Below, piece after piece: positions 35,235 through 50,200 of a stretch of DNA of 64,000 nt. Location of the stretch: contig NC_079973.1 in assembly GCF_029852145.1 (NCBI RefSeq), forward strand, positions 9,754,385 through 9,818,384, read 5' to 3'. The stretch is from Microplitis mediator. Its lineage: Eukaryota > Arthropoda > Insecta > Hymenoptera > Braconidae. The position numbers and the translations under genes were made by a program. Each line of letters starts with the position of its first letter. The stretch's first letter is position 1. The notes under the pieces were generated by a model. The model ran no database searches and was not told the DNA's origin. It saw nothing but the letters and a program-made list of their open reading frames with translations.

Positions 35235-38200
35235 CTATAACAAATTATAAATAATATGTTTATATTTATTATTTAAATATCAATGGTAGTTTGAATGAAC
35301 CAATAGTGAATTAGCTTTTTACAGGCTCATGTTTTTTTTTTAATGAGTAAGAATAAATAAATTAGCGAAGGGAATGATGAATAGCAGCAGGAACGACAGC
35401 ACCAGCACCAAGACCGTTAGTTAATGAGCATTTATTTGCATACGGGTTTTACTGATAGCTAAATTTAATAATTATTCTACAATGAAAATGTTTATGATTA
35501 ATTTTTGTTAATCACACCCCATATATACACATGATATGGAAATTTATAAACACATGCAATGAATCATTCGCTCCTTGTTAGGGGGGTTATCCACAATCCA
35601 CAACCTAGATGATGATGATGAAGAAAATAAAGAAGCTTAGTTTTATATTTCAAAAGATATACTTCGATTTTTATTTTTATATTTTAAAATAATTAAAATT
35701 TCATCCGCACAAGCATTTGCTGTTTTTCTACTTAATGTTTTTATGTAAAGCCAATCAAATTATATCTTTTAAATGCTATGGTCAGTTAGCAGACTTACGG
35801 CTTCCTGAGAAAAAAGTCATGAAACAATAGAAATGTTATATTATTGATATAAAATTTAGATAGACTTCATTGTATTCTTGTATACAGTAAAAAATTTATA
35901 TTCTTTATAATTTCATTCGTACTTTCCTTTTAAAGAAATAAAATTTCAAAGTTAAAAACTGGAAAATTAAAATATATTCTAATTTAAGTAAATAAAAAAA
36001 ATGATATTACAGACAATATGCGCCCTTATGGTACCGGAAACCATAAGGACTCATATTTTTTTCCTAATTGATGTTTTTGTTAAGATATATGTAATGCGAA
36101 TTAATTTCATTGAATACAAAATAATTAAAACCTTTGATTAAAATATGAAAATTTTTTACTATATACATGTGATAAATGCAATGATATTGAAGCTGAAGAA
36201 GGTTTATTGGAAATAAAGTAGTTGCGTCTTGGCTTTACTACTTTATGTAACCCAATAGTTGACAGTGGGTGTAAGTTTTAAAACCTGATAGATATTAAAT
36301 TATATAGAATGGAAAAATTTTGAAAAAAAGCGGTTTATGGTGGACTTTTCTTGAGGTTAATTTTGTCCAGACGAGCGCTACTGACCTCTCGATAAGTTTG
36401 CGCATCTCTTCAGTGGACATGCCATCCTTGCCACGAGCATTAACTGTAAAATAAAAAAGCACACCAACCGATTGACACATTAAATCGATTAATGATTTTT
36501 CACGATGACATATATAACATGCTAAATGATAAGCTATAAAACATATAATGCCGATATTCTTATTATTATATAGTCTTCTTCTGTAAAAACTGAATTTTGA
36601 ATAAAAAATAAAATATTTTTTACTTTCGTTCTAAAAAGTTATTGATAAAACCCAATTATATATAAATAATATAAAATTATTATATATATTTTTCACACGT
36701 ATAATGCATGCAATTTCAAAAGTTATAAATTAATAAACATATAATTGTTAGTGAGTTTTGTTAGTTACGTCCTCCGTATTGTAATGCCTGAAAATTTTAT
36801 TTATTTTGACAATAAAAAATTTATGTTTATCATGAGAATGTGCAATTATTATTATAATCAACATAAATTAAATTAATTATAAAATTTAATAGAGCTTACT
36901 AGCTCTGAATGATATATATATATTGACAGATCATGAACCTATAAATTGATGGTAATTAAAATATTGATTTCAACATAAAAAATAAAACCAAATAACTTAC
37001 CACCGTAATTACGATTCATTTGCAATTGATCACGATCACATTCTGCTTCGCTTATTTCATTACTTTCTTTGCTGTCATTGAAACTTGAGTTGTTTGGGTC
37101 GTGATTTCTTGGTGGTGGTGGTGGTGGCTCGGGAGAGTTAGACATTGGGAGATTACGAGCTGAACCAACACTGCGACGTCCAACAGAACCACGAGATCCA
37201 TAATGATCATATGGAGCACCGTATTGTCCGTATTGAGAACCGTATTGATCTTCTTCAGGTGCACAATTAGCTGGGTCATCATATTCGGGCGAAAATACTG
37301 TCTGTCCTCCTTGAGATGGTACTCGAGAGTAACGTCCATTTTGTCGTGGCTAAAAAAATAATTATTTGCTTTTATTTTAAAACTTTTTCTTAAATAAAGA
37401 TGTTTATTTTTAATTAATTTTTGTACCATTGATTGTGACCCAGATCGGCTGTGTGCAGAAACGTTTGTAGGATGACCAGCTGGTGGTCCCATTGTACCAG
37501 AATGTCCATTGGCAGGATGTGGGAAGGTTTGGAATTGCATTGCCTTAGTGGGATCCATTTCCTCGCGGAATCCAAGCAGATGGAATGTTGCGTACGGGCA
37601 AATTTCATCCTCCATACCTGAAGTCAAATTATTAAACTGGGTAGATACTGTGGTTTTATCAACACTAATTATACTTTTTAATATATTACATGTAACTGTA
37701 AAACTAAAAGGTCATATGTTAACTAATTATTTTATATTTACGGTAAATGAAAATAAAAAAAAATTTAACTCAATGTCCTGATAAAAGAAGAAAAGTATAG
37801 AAGAGAACTGGGACATGACAGCTCACCCTCGAATCGGTTGAAAAAAATTTATGAATTTCAGAGATGTATGAGCTATTTGGGGCATGATGGTCCACTTCCA
37901 AAATTTGAGAACAAAAAAAAAACTATTTTTTTAAAGTTTATTAGAAATTGAGGAGTAAAATCTAAAATCTTGAATAAAAAAAGAAATAAAATTTTAAGAG
38001 AAGAGAATTTTTTTGTCGTATAAAAAATTATTGAGACGTCATTGGAGATTCATTTAATGTATTTTTTTAGATGAGCTGTCAGATTCCGATCTTCCCTATA
38101 TGTAAACTATCTATTTTTTTTAGACAGTTGAAAAGTAAAAAAAACTTATAGACCATTTTAATTTTAGTTACGAGATATGTAAAGAATTTGTTTTAAAAAG

Positions 38201-41200
38201 AATTAAAATATGATATAATACAATGGAATAAAAAATATATTAATAACAATAACTATCTATTTACATGGAGAAAATTGTTAATTGTTTGTGTTCTATGTAA
38301 TCACCACCTACCTCAGATACAAAGAAATGTCAAAAAAATTTAGTATAGGAAGAAAAGTATTTACGGTATCTAACTATTGTGAAGAATGTGATGGATGAAA
38401 ATGATTGTGTTGTAAAACTAATAAATTAAAAGTAGCCCATGCGGACGTGCAACAAGTTACTGTTATGACCACCGGAAAACATTAAGGACTTACAGAACGT
38501 ATGTTGTGTCTGCTCCGATTTCCGTAAAACATCAGTCAGCAAGTAGATGAGTTGAAAAATGACTCGAATTTCATCACAATCAATTTTTTTTTTTTTTTTT
38601 TTCTTTCAAAATTACTTTGAATTTATATAATTTGAAATATTTAATTATACATTTGTACAATTACATAATAAGAAATACTAATAGGGGTTAATTCTATGAT
38701 AAATTCCATTATATATATGCACAAGCACGTTAATATGCATAATTATATATAAATATTATTGTTATTATTATTCTATAATATTAGTATTCGATGCTCTATT
38801 AAGACTGCACTCTTAAGATGATGCGACGATTTCGAGACGCGATAACGAATTACCTACCTCTGTGGGAAAGTGCATCCGTACTGCCTATACGTGGTGGTGG
38901 TGGCGGACACCTTCTGTTAGGTGCACAGTGTGATAACTCTTCGTACATGTGTCTCCTTGGATCCCATGTTGAATGACTTCTAAAGGAGCCTGTTGCACCT
39001 GTACCAACATATGCTACACAACGACTATCACAATCCAATTGCGTTCACCAAGTGGTTAAGACTCAAGACGCGAGGTCCGGGTTCTTTAGAGAAATATTCA
39101 CGATTTTAATCGTTCAGAGCAAGAGTTCGATCCTGGCACTGAACGGTTAAAACCAGTGATTAATTTCGTGTAATATTTCAAAATCTTCAATTCAATACTA
39201 ACTTTTTTTTAGCTTCTCTTTGTTTGAGATCAAAACGTTAAGAACAAACAACAACAAAGTCTTGGTTCACGCATAGGATATAGCAAGCTTAGAAAATAAA
39301 TAAAAGTAGCCAATGCATATCTTTGGGGTAAACGCAGTGATGATTTTAACTCAGCAAAAATAAATTAAGGTGGCAAAGCACCTAATTTCTAGCGCGTTAA
39401 TTAAATTATACAAATATATGGATGGGTAATATTTGATTGTGATAATAATATATAGTATGTATATCCGCATAAAAAGGACAACTTTACCTCGCGTTGCCTA
39501 TGCCCGTATGGTCATAATTATTGACAAATATTTGATTTGCATTATATACAAGATAAACTTTAAAGACATGATTCTAATCAATACACAGAAACAAAACCGA
39601 CTTGAATCAAGAAGAATTTACTTGACCCAAAAATATTTTTTTCTTAAAAATGATATTCTTGATTCGAGAAAAAAGTTCTTCAATTGATAAATTTGAATTT
39701 TTGACCCTAGTATAATTTAGTTCAAATAAAAAAAAAATTTTTTATTCAGGGAATAAAAAATTGGATAGCAGACATAACTTCCAATTTAAAGGACGCGAGT
39801 TCGATTCCGTCCAAAGTCAGTATTTTTAAAAAATTGAATTGAAGTCAAAATATTGAGTAATCTTGACGGCATTTACTTAATTTAAAAAGGAAAGTACATG
39901 TATTAGTATGATAAAGTGGCCGCCAAGAGCTGGAAATTATGGGGACATATTGACGTAAAACAGGAATTCAAATTTGAAAAAAAAAAAAAAATCTTGATTC
40001 AAGTTAAATTTTTTTTCTGTGTATAAATAACAAGTAATCATTAAAAAAAAAATTCAACTGTCATTTCAGCTTATTGATTAAATTTAGTGATGAAATAAAA
40101 GTTTAAATTAAAAAGAATAATAAAAGAAAAAAACGATCGTGCGATCGATACAACATCTAAATATAGAAATGGAAAATGATGATCTAGGAATGTGAGGAAT
40201 GATGGCTTACTTATCACTGTACCTCGCTTGATACGATCACATGTGTTGTAGTTAGAACCAGGTACCGGTGGAAGTTTTCGGTTTGGTGGGGCAATATAAC
40301 CAAGCTCGTCTCGGAGGTCTGGTCTACGTTTGTCTAATGTCGCACCTACTACACCAGTCTGTTGGTACACGACGTCATCTAGAAGAAAAGTTATATTTAA
40401 GAATCTATTATTTTTCAATAAAAAATAGTGACAATTATCCACAAGTCCGGCTCCACTTAAATTTAACCAGCTACCAAATTTCGTCAATGTAACTGCCGAT
40501 TTCACATAAAAATTTATTTGATTCTTGTTATTAAAATTTAAAAAATGTGTGGAGCCGTGAAATAGCATAATTACCAGAACAAAGTAATTAATTATAAAAA
40601 TAATGAATAATAAATAGTGGAGATTAAAAAGTTTAATACATTGGCCTTCATAATATTTCTCATCCGCTGACGGAATGCCTCGAAGCCGAGTTTGCTCGGG
40701 ACCTCGAGTTCTTCTTGACATCGCAACACAAATTACAATAATACCGACAATTACGACGACAATAGTAGCACCTGCTGGTACCATGACATTGATATTCAAC
40801 CAAGATGGTAACCATGGGAAAAGATGTCGTACGTCTGTATTTTCAGTCCCAGCATTATTTCTTACCGGTGGTGCAATAGTACCTGTTTTAAAAAATAATA
40901 GACAATTTATTTTTACACACCTTTATCACCGGAACCATGGCCTTTGCCTTTGAGCACACAAATTACGATGACGGCAACGATTATGACAAGAAGTGCAGCT
41001 ACCACCGGGACAACCAAATTTAAGTTGGTCATAAACGATTTCATTGGATCCTCGTCGTTGCTGCCACCGTTAACATCAGGAAGCTCGCGAGCGGGTGCAA
41101 TGGTGCCTGGAACAAAAAATATTTATGTTATTGATACTTCCAGTCACCATTAGCACCAGGCAACGATTCCATTTAAAACATTTTAAATAATGCTTTGTTT

Positions 41201-44200
41201 TTTTCTGGAATCGTTGTAAGCAAAAGCAATCGATACTTACCCCCAGTTACAGTCAATGTTGCAAATTCATATTCAGCAACAGCAAATCCAGCATTGTTAT
41301 GTGCCGTTACACGTAAGTGATACCAGTTTGCTGGATCAAGATCAAGAACAACAAAATTACCCCCAGGTTTTACATTATTCGATACTTGATTCCATTCTTG
41401 TTGGTGTCTAATAAATTTTTAATTCAATTAATTACTTATTTCAAATATGGAGGTAATGGTCTATAATTGGGGCAAGTGTGTATCTGCGGATTGAAGGTGT
41501 ATTCGCCAAAACCGTCCGAACTACTTGCGTATCCGTGTTAGGTGAGCTATTGTCTACCGAGAAAAATTATAAAATAATAGAAATATGTCGATTTTCAAGT
41601 ATTGTAGCTCTTAGACCTTTAAAATTCCACGGCCCATCTTACGGCATTATATAAAAATTAAAATTATATATTTATAAAATTTATGTTAGAAAAATTCATA
41701 AGATTTCATGTAATTTTCATAAATTTTTTACTCATGTGTTATAGACAAAACTGAGGGTAAAAAATTTAATGTAAGCACTTGGAACTTTGAAAAATATATG
41801 GAGCCCCACTTATAGACCACTACCAATATTTATTTATTTACTCTACTATGTCTCACTTTTTTTTGTGCTCGACGACAAAGTACAGCATGGGACAACCACC
41901 GTCAGACCAAGCGTTCAAATGAAGAGTTATACTGTTGGTTGATACTTCGATAAATCTTGAGGCTTCGGGAATTATTGGCTTTGATCCTTTAGTACGAGTA
42001 TTGAGAATGTCTGATGGATCACCGGTTCCAATGCTGACGAAAAATAATTTAATGAGTTCAGATTGTAAATATTGAATTTAATTAATAATTTAGTTTAATT
42101 ATAAATTTACACACCCATTGTAAGCAGTCACATAAATTTGATAACGTGATCCGCACCATAAATTCTCGAGTGTATACTTCTGGGCAGTCGAGCTTATTTG
42201 AACTGTTTCCCAATCTCCAAATTCGGGTTTGTAGTGAATAGTGTATCCGTGAATTGGTGCATTGTCTGTTGAATGTGGCCGTAGTTTCATTGTCAATGAG
42301 TTTGTAGTTGTAGCAGTTAGAGTTACTTGTGGTGAATGCGGCGGTGCTACGTAATATCAAACAAAAGAATCAAAATTGCTAATTAATCTATTAGTTTTAA
42401 AAAATTTTTTTTTTCATTAAAACTCTTTCAATTTTTTAAATTTCAAATTGTAAAAACTCAAAGCAACCCCGGAAAATTTTGGGAATGAGCGAGACTCAAT
42501 AATTTTCAGCTTAAAATTTTAAAAAGATTCCTAATGAAATCAATTAAATGGTTAAAATATTTTACCGTGAACAATTAATTGATGAGTGACAGTATCATGA
42601 CCGAATGAATTTTCAACGTAACAAGAATACTCTCCAGCATCAGCACGATCAACTTCCTTAATAAATAGAGATCCTTCTGGTAATTGTCTTAGGCGATCAC
42701 TTGTCTGAAGTTTTGCATCCCGAACTTTCCAAACAACTTCTGGAGCAGGAACACCAACAGCCAGACACGGTAATTTAACGTCTTCTTTGTAAGTCGCAGT
42801 AAATTTATCGTCAAATGATGCGATCTTTGCTGGAACTGAAATAACAAAATAATTAAACGTATGAACAACATTTAATAGTTAAATAGATTTTTGAATTTTA
42901 ATAATTACCTCGAATGTTTGGTGCCAACGAAACAATTTTTGAGGCTTCTCCTTCACCGATATTAGTACTAGCAGCAACCCAGAAATCGTAGCGCCGTTGC
43001 TTGTCTAATCCTTTAGCTTCGTAAGTCAATTGATTTGGTGGTACTTTTTGACTGACTGGTTCTTCAACATTATCAGCTTTGGTGTAAACAGTGTACTGGG
43101 AAATAACTCCATTGGGTTGACTTGGTGGCCGCCATGATACGAGAATAGATTCAGCAGACATAACTAGCGCTTTTATGGCAATCGGAGCTTCAGGAGCGTC
43201 TTGTTCTGTTTGGCAATGAATTGGTGCTGACTTAACTCCATCACCTCCAGAAGTGAATGCAAGAACTTGCATGCTGTAGTTGGTGTATTTTTTAAGTCCA
43301 TGTAAAATTGTTTCACTTGATGATGTAATTTTTGTGTCTTTTGTGTTCTCGTCGTACCATGTTTCAGATGGGCCGTAAATAACCTTAGGAAGAAATCAAT
43401 AATTTAAAAATATGAATAAACGTTTATTTAAAAATTATACTCTAATTTTGGTAGACTATTTTTATATCATTTAATATTTAGGGCAATGGGTAAGGGGGGG
43501 GGGGACAAGCCAAGTCTATTATTCGAGTCAATCTTATCGATATGAAATTAATTTGTAAATAAGAAGATTAATTTCAGACTTAAAATTTTTTTTCTTCATT
43601 TCGCTCTTCCCTCTTCTTCTCCGATTATCATCAATTTAAAACGAAACCTAATCCATAAATCGATCTTACGGTAATTTAAAATCTTTTAAGCCCGTAAGTG
43701 ATTCAATCATGATTCCGAATAACGTAAAATGAATCATATCAAGCCTGAGAAATTTTAGATGACTCACAGACGTATTCAAAAAAATATGTTCTCGCAATAT
43801 TTATATAGAATTATAATTTATGATAGTACTGATTAAATATTTTACTTTGTATCCAGTGATAACGCCATTGGCAGCCGTAAGTGGAGGTGATACCCAAGAA
43901 ACTCTAATAGTTTGAGATGTTAATGTGGTGCAAGTGGTATCATGAGGTGGTTGTTCTGGTACGCCTTCAGCGGTATGCTGTCTGCGTTCCTCGCTCATTG
44001 GCCCAGAGCCTACTTTGTTGAATGCCTGAACGACAACACTGTACTGAGTATAAGTTTTAAGATTCATTATTTGCAAATGGTGTTCTTTGCCGTCTTCTTT
44101 TGAAAACTCAACAGTTTCAAACATGTAAGGTTTCTCAGAAGTTGAGAGCTTGTATCCAACATAGTAACCAAGAATTTCGCCATTCCAGTCTTCACGTGGA

Positions 44201-47200
44201 GGTGGTTTCCATGTTACCTAAAAATTTATAAGTATAAATGATCGTGTCTATTGATTTTAAAAAATAATTTATGTACCTTGAGTGTGTGCTGATCAAGAGC
44301 ATCAACTCGTACAGAACTTGGTGGGCCAGATGGTGCTTCTTCAGCAGTAATAATTGTTACAGTATCAGATGGTTCAGAATTACCGATTTCATTTTCAGCA
44401 ACAATACGAAGGTGATAAGTTGTAGCAGGTCTCAAATTAAAAACACCAGCAACATTTTGCTGAGTCGCAGGTACAATAACACGATCGATGTCAGTTTCCC
44501 AAGATCCTTTGCTCATTTTATATTCAATAAGGTATCGTTTGATGGGACTGTTTCCGTCGTACGGAGCTGCCCAGGAAAGTTGTACAGAACGTCCTGATTT
44601 ATCTAATACTTTAAGACCATACGGAACCTCAGGAACCTCTGAAAATAAAAATAATATGAATAATTACTGTTCAATTTTATTCGTTTAATATTTTATTACG
44701 AACCTTGAACGATCATATTGATACTGGTGTCATCACTTCCAAAGGCATTTGTAGCAACACATGTAAATAATGCAGAGTCAGATCTCTCAGTTCTTTTGAT
44801 ACTCAAATCTGCCAAGACACCGTTAGCAAGAATTTCTTCGCGGATCGTGTAACGAGAGTCGCTCTTTGGGTCTAGTCGTTTGTTGTTCATGTTCCACAAA
44901 ATGCCAATTGGTTTCTCGCCTTGTGCTTCACACTGTAGTACTGCGGGTTCACCTCGACGTGCAGTTTGATTGCGCAATTTGATTTCAAAGTGTGGTGGTG
45001 CTAAAATAATTAATTAATTAATTAATCAAATTATTTTATCAACATGCAATTAATATTTTATTCCATACCTTGGACAGAAATAAGAATGACTGCAGATAAT
45101 CCTGAACCGATTCCATTGACAGCTTCACAAAGATAGTAGCCTTCATTAGTTTTTTGAATATTATTGATAGATAGAGTGCCGTCTTCAACGCTGATATCAG
45201 GATTGTTGAGTTTCAGGTCAGTGTAATCACCGGGTGTATCACCTAAAATATTAAATTTACCATGAGATATCAAAATTTAAAGACAATTGTCAAATAAAAA
45301 AAAATTGGAATCTTCTTTATCCTTTCAAAAGCTTTTACGTGGTTTAAACAAAGAAGATTCCGTATGATTGATTAAAGTCGGACTTTACCAGCAGCCCTTT
45401 TCCATGTAACTTGAGGCTTAGGGAACCCGTCGGCTTTACATTCAACTCGAGCATCTGAGCCTTGGGCGAATGCTTTGTCGGTTGGCTCAAGGATCCAACG
45501 GGGTGGTACTGTTACAGAAAATAATCTGTTAGATTTAATTGCTTTTAATTTATCACAATTTCTACTAAACCTCAAGCAGTCCACAAGTTTCGATGTCAAA
45601 CAATTTTTTAATTTTATTTATTTTAACGTCGAATTATAATTTTCTGATCATTGCAACTTTCACAAAGTCAAGTAACAATATAATTAAAATGTAAATAATT
45701 TTTTCTTTTATCAATGATCAGACAATTTATCTTGTCGGCTACTCTCATTGTTTTAATTACATGCACATACAAAGCATTTTGCTCTCACTAAAAAATTTTG
45801 CTTGCATGCAAGAATTCTACTTAGGAAAACCATCGCGTACCAATGTTAGTAAATAATATATTATATTTATAGCGCAAAGACTAAAGTTAAATAGCTCTGA
45901 GTGAGCTACATTTCCATGCATTAAATTTGAAAGCTATATATATATTTGGTACACGTGGTAGCAGTATTTATCAATGCACCTGTAGGAATTTATGATACTT
46001 TTTATTTTATTAAAAAAAATAAAAAAAAAAAATAATATAAATAAATAAATGAAAATAAAAGCATGCATTTTACGACAGGTATCTACGAAACGAAAGATGA
46101 GACGTGTGGTGGAAGGGTGGGGTGAAGGTTAATGAAGGAAATGCAACGTGTATTGTTAGGACATAAGATCGATGAAATGGTATAAGAGGACTAGGGGATG
46201 AATCGACTCCGCGTATGACGACGAGAAGCGCAAAAAACCGGATGTAAGCCTGATTGAAAACGAGCGTCATCTGATTTATATATAAATTAATATATTAATT
46301 AATGCATTTTTCAAATTTAAATGCAAAAAACAAAGCAGTGGCATCGCTAGTAACAAACAGTTCGAATACTAGCATATGAAAGTATGAACCTGTTCAAACG
46401 AATGTCAAATATTTGGTTTTTTTTTATGGTTTTTAACCTGACACGATGGTATAGACACAATGATTAATGATGATCTGATAAAATCACAGTGATTCTATTA
46501 AAATAATTGTATGATATCGCGCAATAGCCAAATATCAAGATTTAAATTATGAAGAAGCCGAACTTTGGTAATTCCTAGAGCACAAAATACCTTACAGACA
46601 GGATACTTTCAATGAGCTTGTCGCGGAAAGCCATAGGTATCACAGCTTGTGTCATGTCATCTTCTGGTAAAATACGTAGAGAAAGAAATACGTGTAAAAT
46701 TATAGAGACAAACAAAAGGAAGAATGATAATTAAATAAATAAATAATATATATTTAAATGTAAAAAATATACGAGCGATAAAATAATAAACAAGGGAATA
46801 TCATATATTGCGCACATGGCAATTATTTATCAGCAGGTTATTTAGAAAAAATAAACGATTTACAGCTTTGCACTCAGGCAGGAAATAAAAAAATTTATGT
46901 AACGGGCATGTTGATTCATTTAATAATAAAGGTTTAATCCGCAATATTATAAATATTTATATATATAAAATACAAGTCCATCTTTCAATAGTTTAACATG
47001 TCAAGGAATTGATAAATATTTCAAGCGAAACGTTTCATTTTATAGCTTCAATCATGATTCCAGAAAGCTCCGTTCCTTGAGAACACGTACGAAGCAGATG
47101 TAAAAAGAAGCTTTTTTTTTTCTTTCATTATTAGGTAGTTTTCATTCGATTTTATATTTTTCAGTAGACAACGCCCTAACCGTAAACACGTAATGTAGAT

Positions 47201-50200
47201 TCATGAATGACTTTTCCTGAGGGATTTGCAGCAACGCAAGCATAAGTGCCGGCATGTCGCGATGTCACTGGTTCAATCAGCATAATACTAGTTCGTGGCC
47301 CAAGCTTGCCGATGTTGTGTGGCAATGATGGAGATAGAGGTTTTCCATCAAGGGTCCAGTTTATTTCGATAGGTGTATCACCAACCGGGACCATACATGC
47401 GAGCTGGGCTGCTTGGCCTTCATAGATTGGCTGCTCCCCAAAGTCAAATGGGCTGATCCGAGGTAATACTGCAATTCAATATAATGCAGATACGTCTTGG
47501 ATGACATGTTTGTCATCATTACAGAGGCATCATACGTTTTTTCTTTTTTTAAATAATATTTTCTCACTTTTTTATATCTATATATAAAAATATAACTCAT
47601 ATTCCTGTTACTTGGCCAATTTAAAGTCAAAAGGATCTACGACGGAGTCGGGAACTAGGACGCATGGTATCTTGCCCACGTGTGTTTTGCTAGTCTAGCT
47701 ATAAATTCAATGATGATATCGAAATAAATATATCATAAACTCTCTATTAGTAATATTCGTTTACTAAAGATAAAGATCCTATGTATAGTGTTTGTTTGTG
47801 TAAAATACAAGCACAAATAACCTACCAATCACTCGTTAATAGAATAATACATTTATATATTTATATTACAATAGTATAACATAAAATACGGGATTCCAAT
47901 GCAAATATACGACGGATTTTATATATAAGTTTACCACCAATTATTATATAATTAAATGCAAAATTATAATCGCGATTGGTTATAAAATTTTAAATACCGT
48001 TGACTTTAAGATGTGCGCTGTGTCTAGCACGACCTGCGGGATTGTCCGCGACGCAAGCATATTCTCCGGCATGTTCTCCCTTTACAGCCGGTATTGTCAA
48101 AGCAGACACTCGGTCTCCTAATGAAGTGATCTTGATACCTTCACCAACTTCTAAATGACGTCCTTCGAATAACCATTTTAATGATATTGGGGTATCGCCT
48201 TTTACCACCGCGCAGTGAACGATTATCAGGTCACCGGAATTTGTTTCATCGAAGGAAAAAGGTTGGAGATGTGGAACAACTGTGGACATCGATTATAATC
48301 CATTTGAAATATCCCGAACAAAATATTTTTTACGAATTTAACTTCTGGTCCATGTGTACGAATAACAAAATTTTTTCAAGTATTGGAAGAAAGGAATTTA
48401 AATAAAAGGTGTAAAATAATTTATGTAAAAAATATGGAGTATATAAATAAATAAAAAAAGCATAATATGATATATATATAAACTGAGATGCGATGTGATA
48501 TTTCGAGATAAACTTAAAGAATCGAGGGAAGCGTGTTTAAAGCACACCATTGACTATGAGATCGGCGGAAAGTTCGTGCCTTCCAGCAGAATTTTCCGCA
48601 ATACACGTATAAGTCCCAGCATGGGCTGCTTGCACAGATCCTATGCTCAGTATGGCACCTCGTCCGCCAAGATCCAAAACAGATATTCCTGAGTGAGGTG
48701 ATATTGTATGACCGTTCAATATCCAACGAAGCTTCAAAGGTGGATCACCTTCGGTCACTGCACACGGCACCGTTACTACTTGACCCGAGTTAAGAGGCTC
48801 CTCGCCGAATGAAAATGGCAATAATTTTGGGATAACTGCAATTAAAAAAATAATAGCAAGAAATTCGCGTGGAAATTAACTAATAACTATCCCTTCAGTC
48901 TTTTACCGTTTATGCCGCCGTTAAGTAAAAGTAATTATCGAGATTTCCAGGTATTGATGGTACAGAGGGAAATAAGGATGGAAATATTAAATTATTTATC
49001 AATTTAGACGTTATGATTTTAATACCATTAACATCCAGTATCGCTGAATGAGAACTGGAACCAGCAGCATTAGAGGCAACACATGTATATTCACCGGCAT
49101 GTCTTGCTGCTACAGCATCAATTGTCAATTGTTTAACTCGTTTACCAGAATTTGATACTATGATATCTGAACGATCTGGTCCAATTGGACGACCTTTAAA
49201 CATCCAGGTTATTTCCAAAGGAAAGTCTCCTTTACTCACTGCACACTGAATCGATGCTAAATCTCCGGCATTAACGGGTTCATCGCCAAAACTCAAGGGT
49301 AATATCTGCGGAGCGACTGACAAAGAATTTTAATGATAACGTAAGGAAATTAAGGTAAGAATAGGTACGTCAATGCTACTTTGATTTATAGGAAACATCT
49401 CATCATCGTTTGTTTCATTAATATCTATAGTCAACTATACCATTAACCGAAAGTGTTGCAGAGCGACTGGTGGAACCAGCTTGATTACTCGCTTCGCAAC
49501 TGTACTCTCCAGCATGCTGCGCGGTTACAGCGTCAATGCTAAGAAGGGAAATCTTCTTCCCAGTTCTAGTTATTATTATATCCGGATGATTTTGACGGGT
49601 TATGGGTTCACCATTAAGACTCCAACGAATCTCTATTGGTTGGTCGCCTTTCATGACACTACACGTTGCGGATACCTGTTCTCCCCAGCTTGCTGGTTCT
49701 TCACCAATTGCAAAAGGCGCAATCTGCGGAGCGACTATGGAAGAGTTTTAATGAAAATAACGTAAGGAATTTAAGGTAAGTGTAGGTTCGTCAATGCTAC
49801 ATTGATTTTTAGGAAACATCTCATCATCGTTTGCGTCCGTAGTATTCTATTTTGTTTCACTTATATCTATAATCAACTGTACCATTAACCGAAAGTGTTG
49901 CGGAGTGACTGGTGGAACCAGCTTGATTACTCGCTTCGCAACTGTACTCTCCAGCGTGCTGTGCGGTTACAGCATCAATGCTAAGAAGGGAAATCTTCTT
50001 CCCAGTTCTAGTTATTATTATATCTGGATGATTTTGACGGGTTATAGGTTCACCGTTAAGACTCCAACGAATTTCTATTGGTTGATCGCCTTTCAAGACA
50101 CTACACATTGCGGACACCTGTTCTCCCCAATTTGCTGGTTCTTCACCAATTGCAAAAGGCGCAATCTGCGGAGCGACTATGGAAGAGTTTTAATGAAAAT

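Noticed and set aside
37052..37627. 191-codon ORF with a histidine run
   Set aside because: It reads through the intron between two Dscam1 cytoplasmic exons and continues in the wrong frame for the second one.
38460..38540. Extra Dscam1 cytoplasmic exon with a good GTAAGT donor
   Set aside because: No acceptor in a compatible phase and no similarity to known Dscam tails.
39105..39170. Possible tRNA gene (GAGTTCGATCCTGGCAC)
   Set aside because: Only a B-box-like stretch is visible; I could not fold a cloverleaf or find an A box at the right distance.
40071..40799. 242-codon ORF across the transmembrane exon
   Set aside because: A read-through of the transmembrane exon, an intron and the next exon; splice sites inside it give the real structure.
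46070..46270. 66-codon ORF in the exon 9 to exon 10 intron
   Set aside because: No Ig features or splice phase match; kept only as a possible regulatory stretch.
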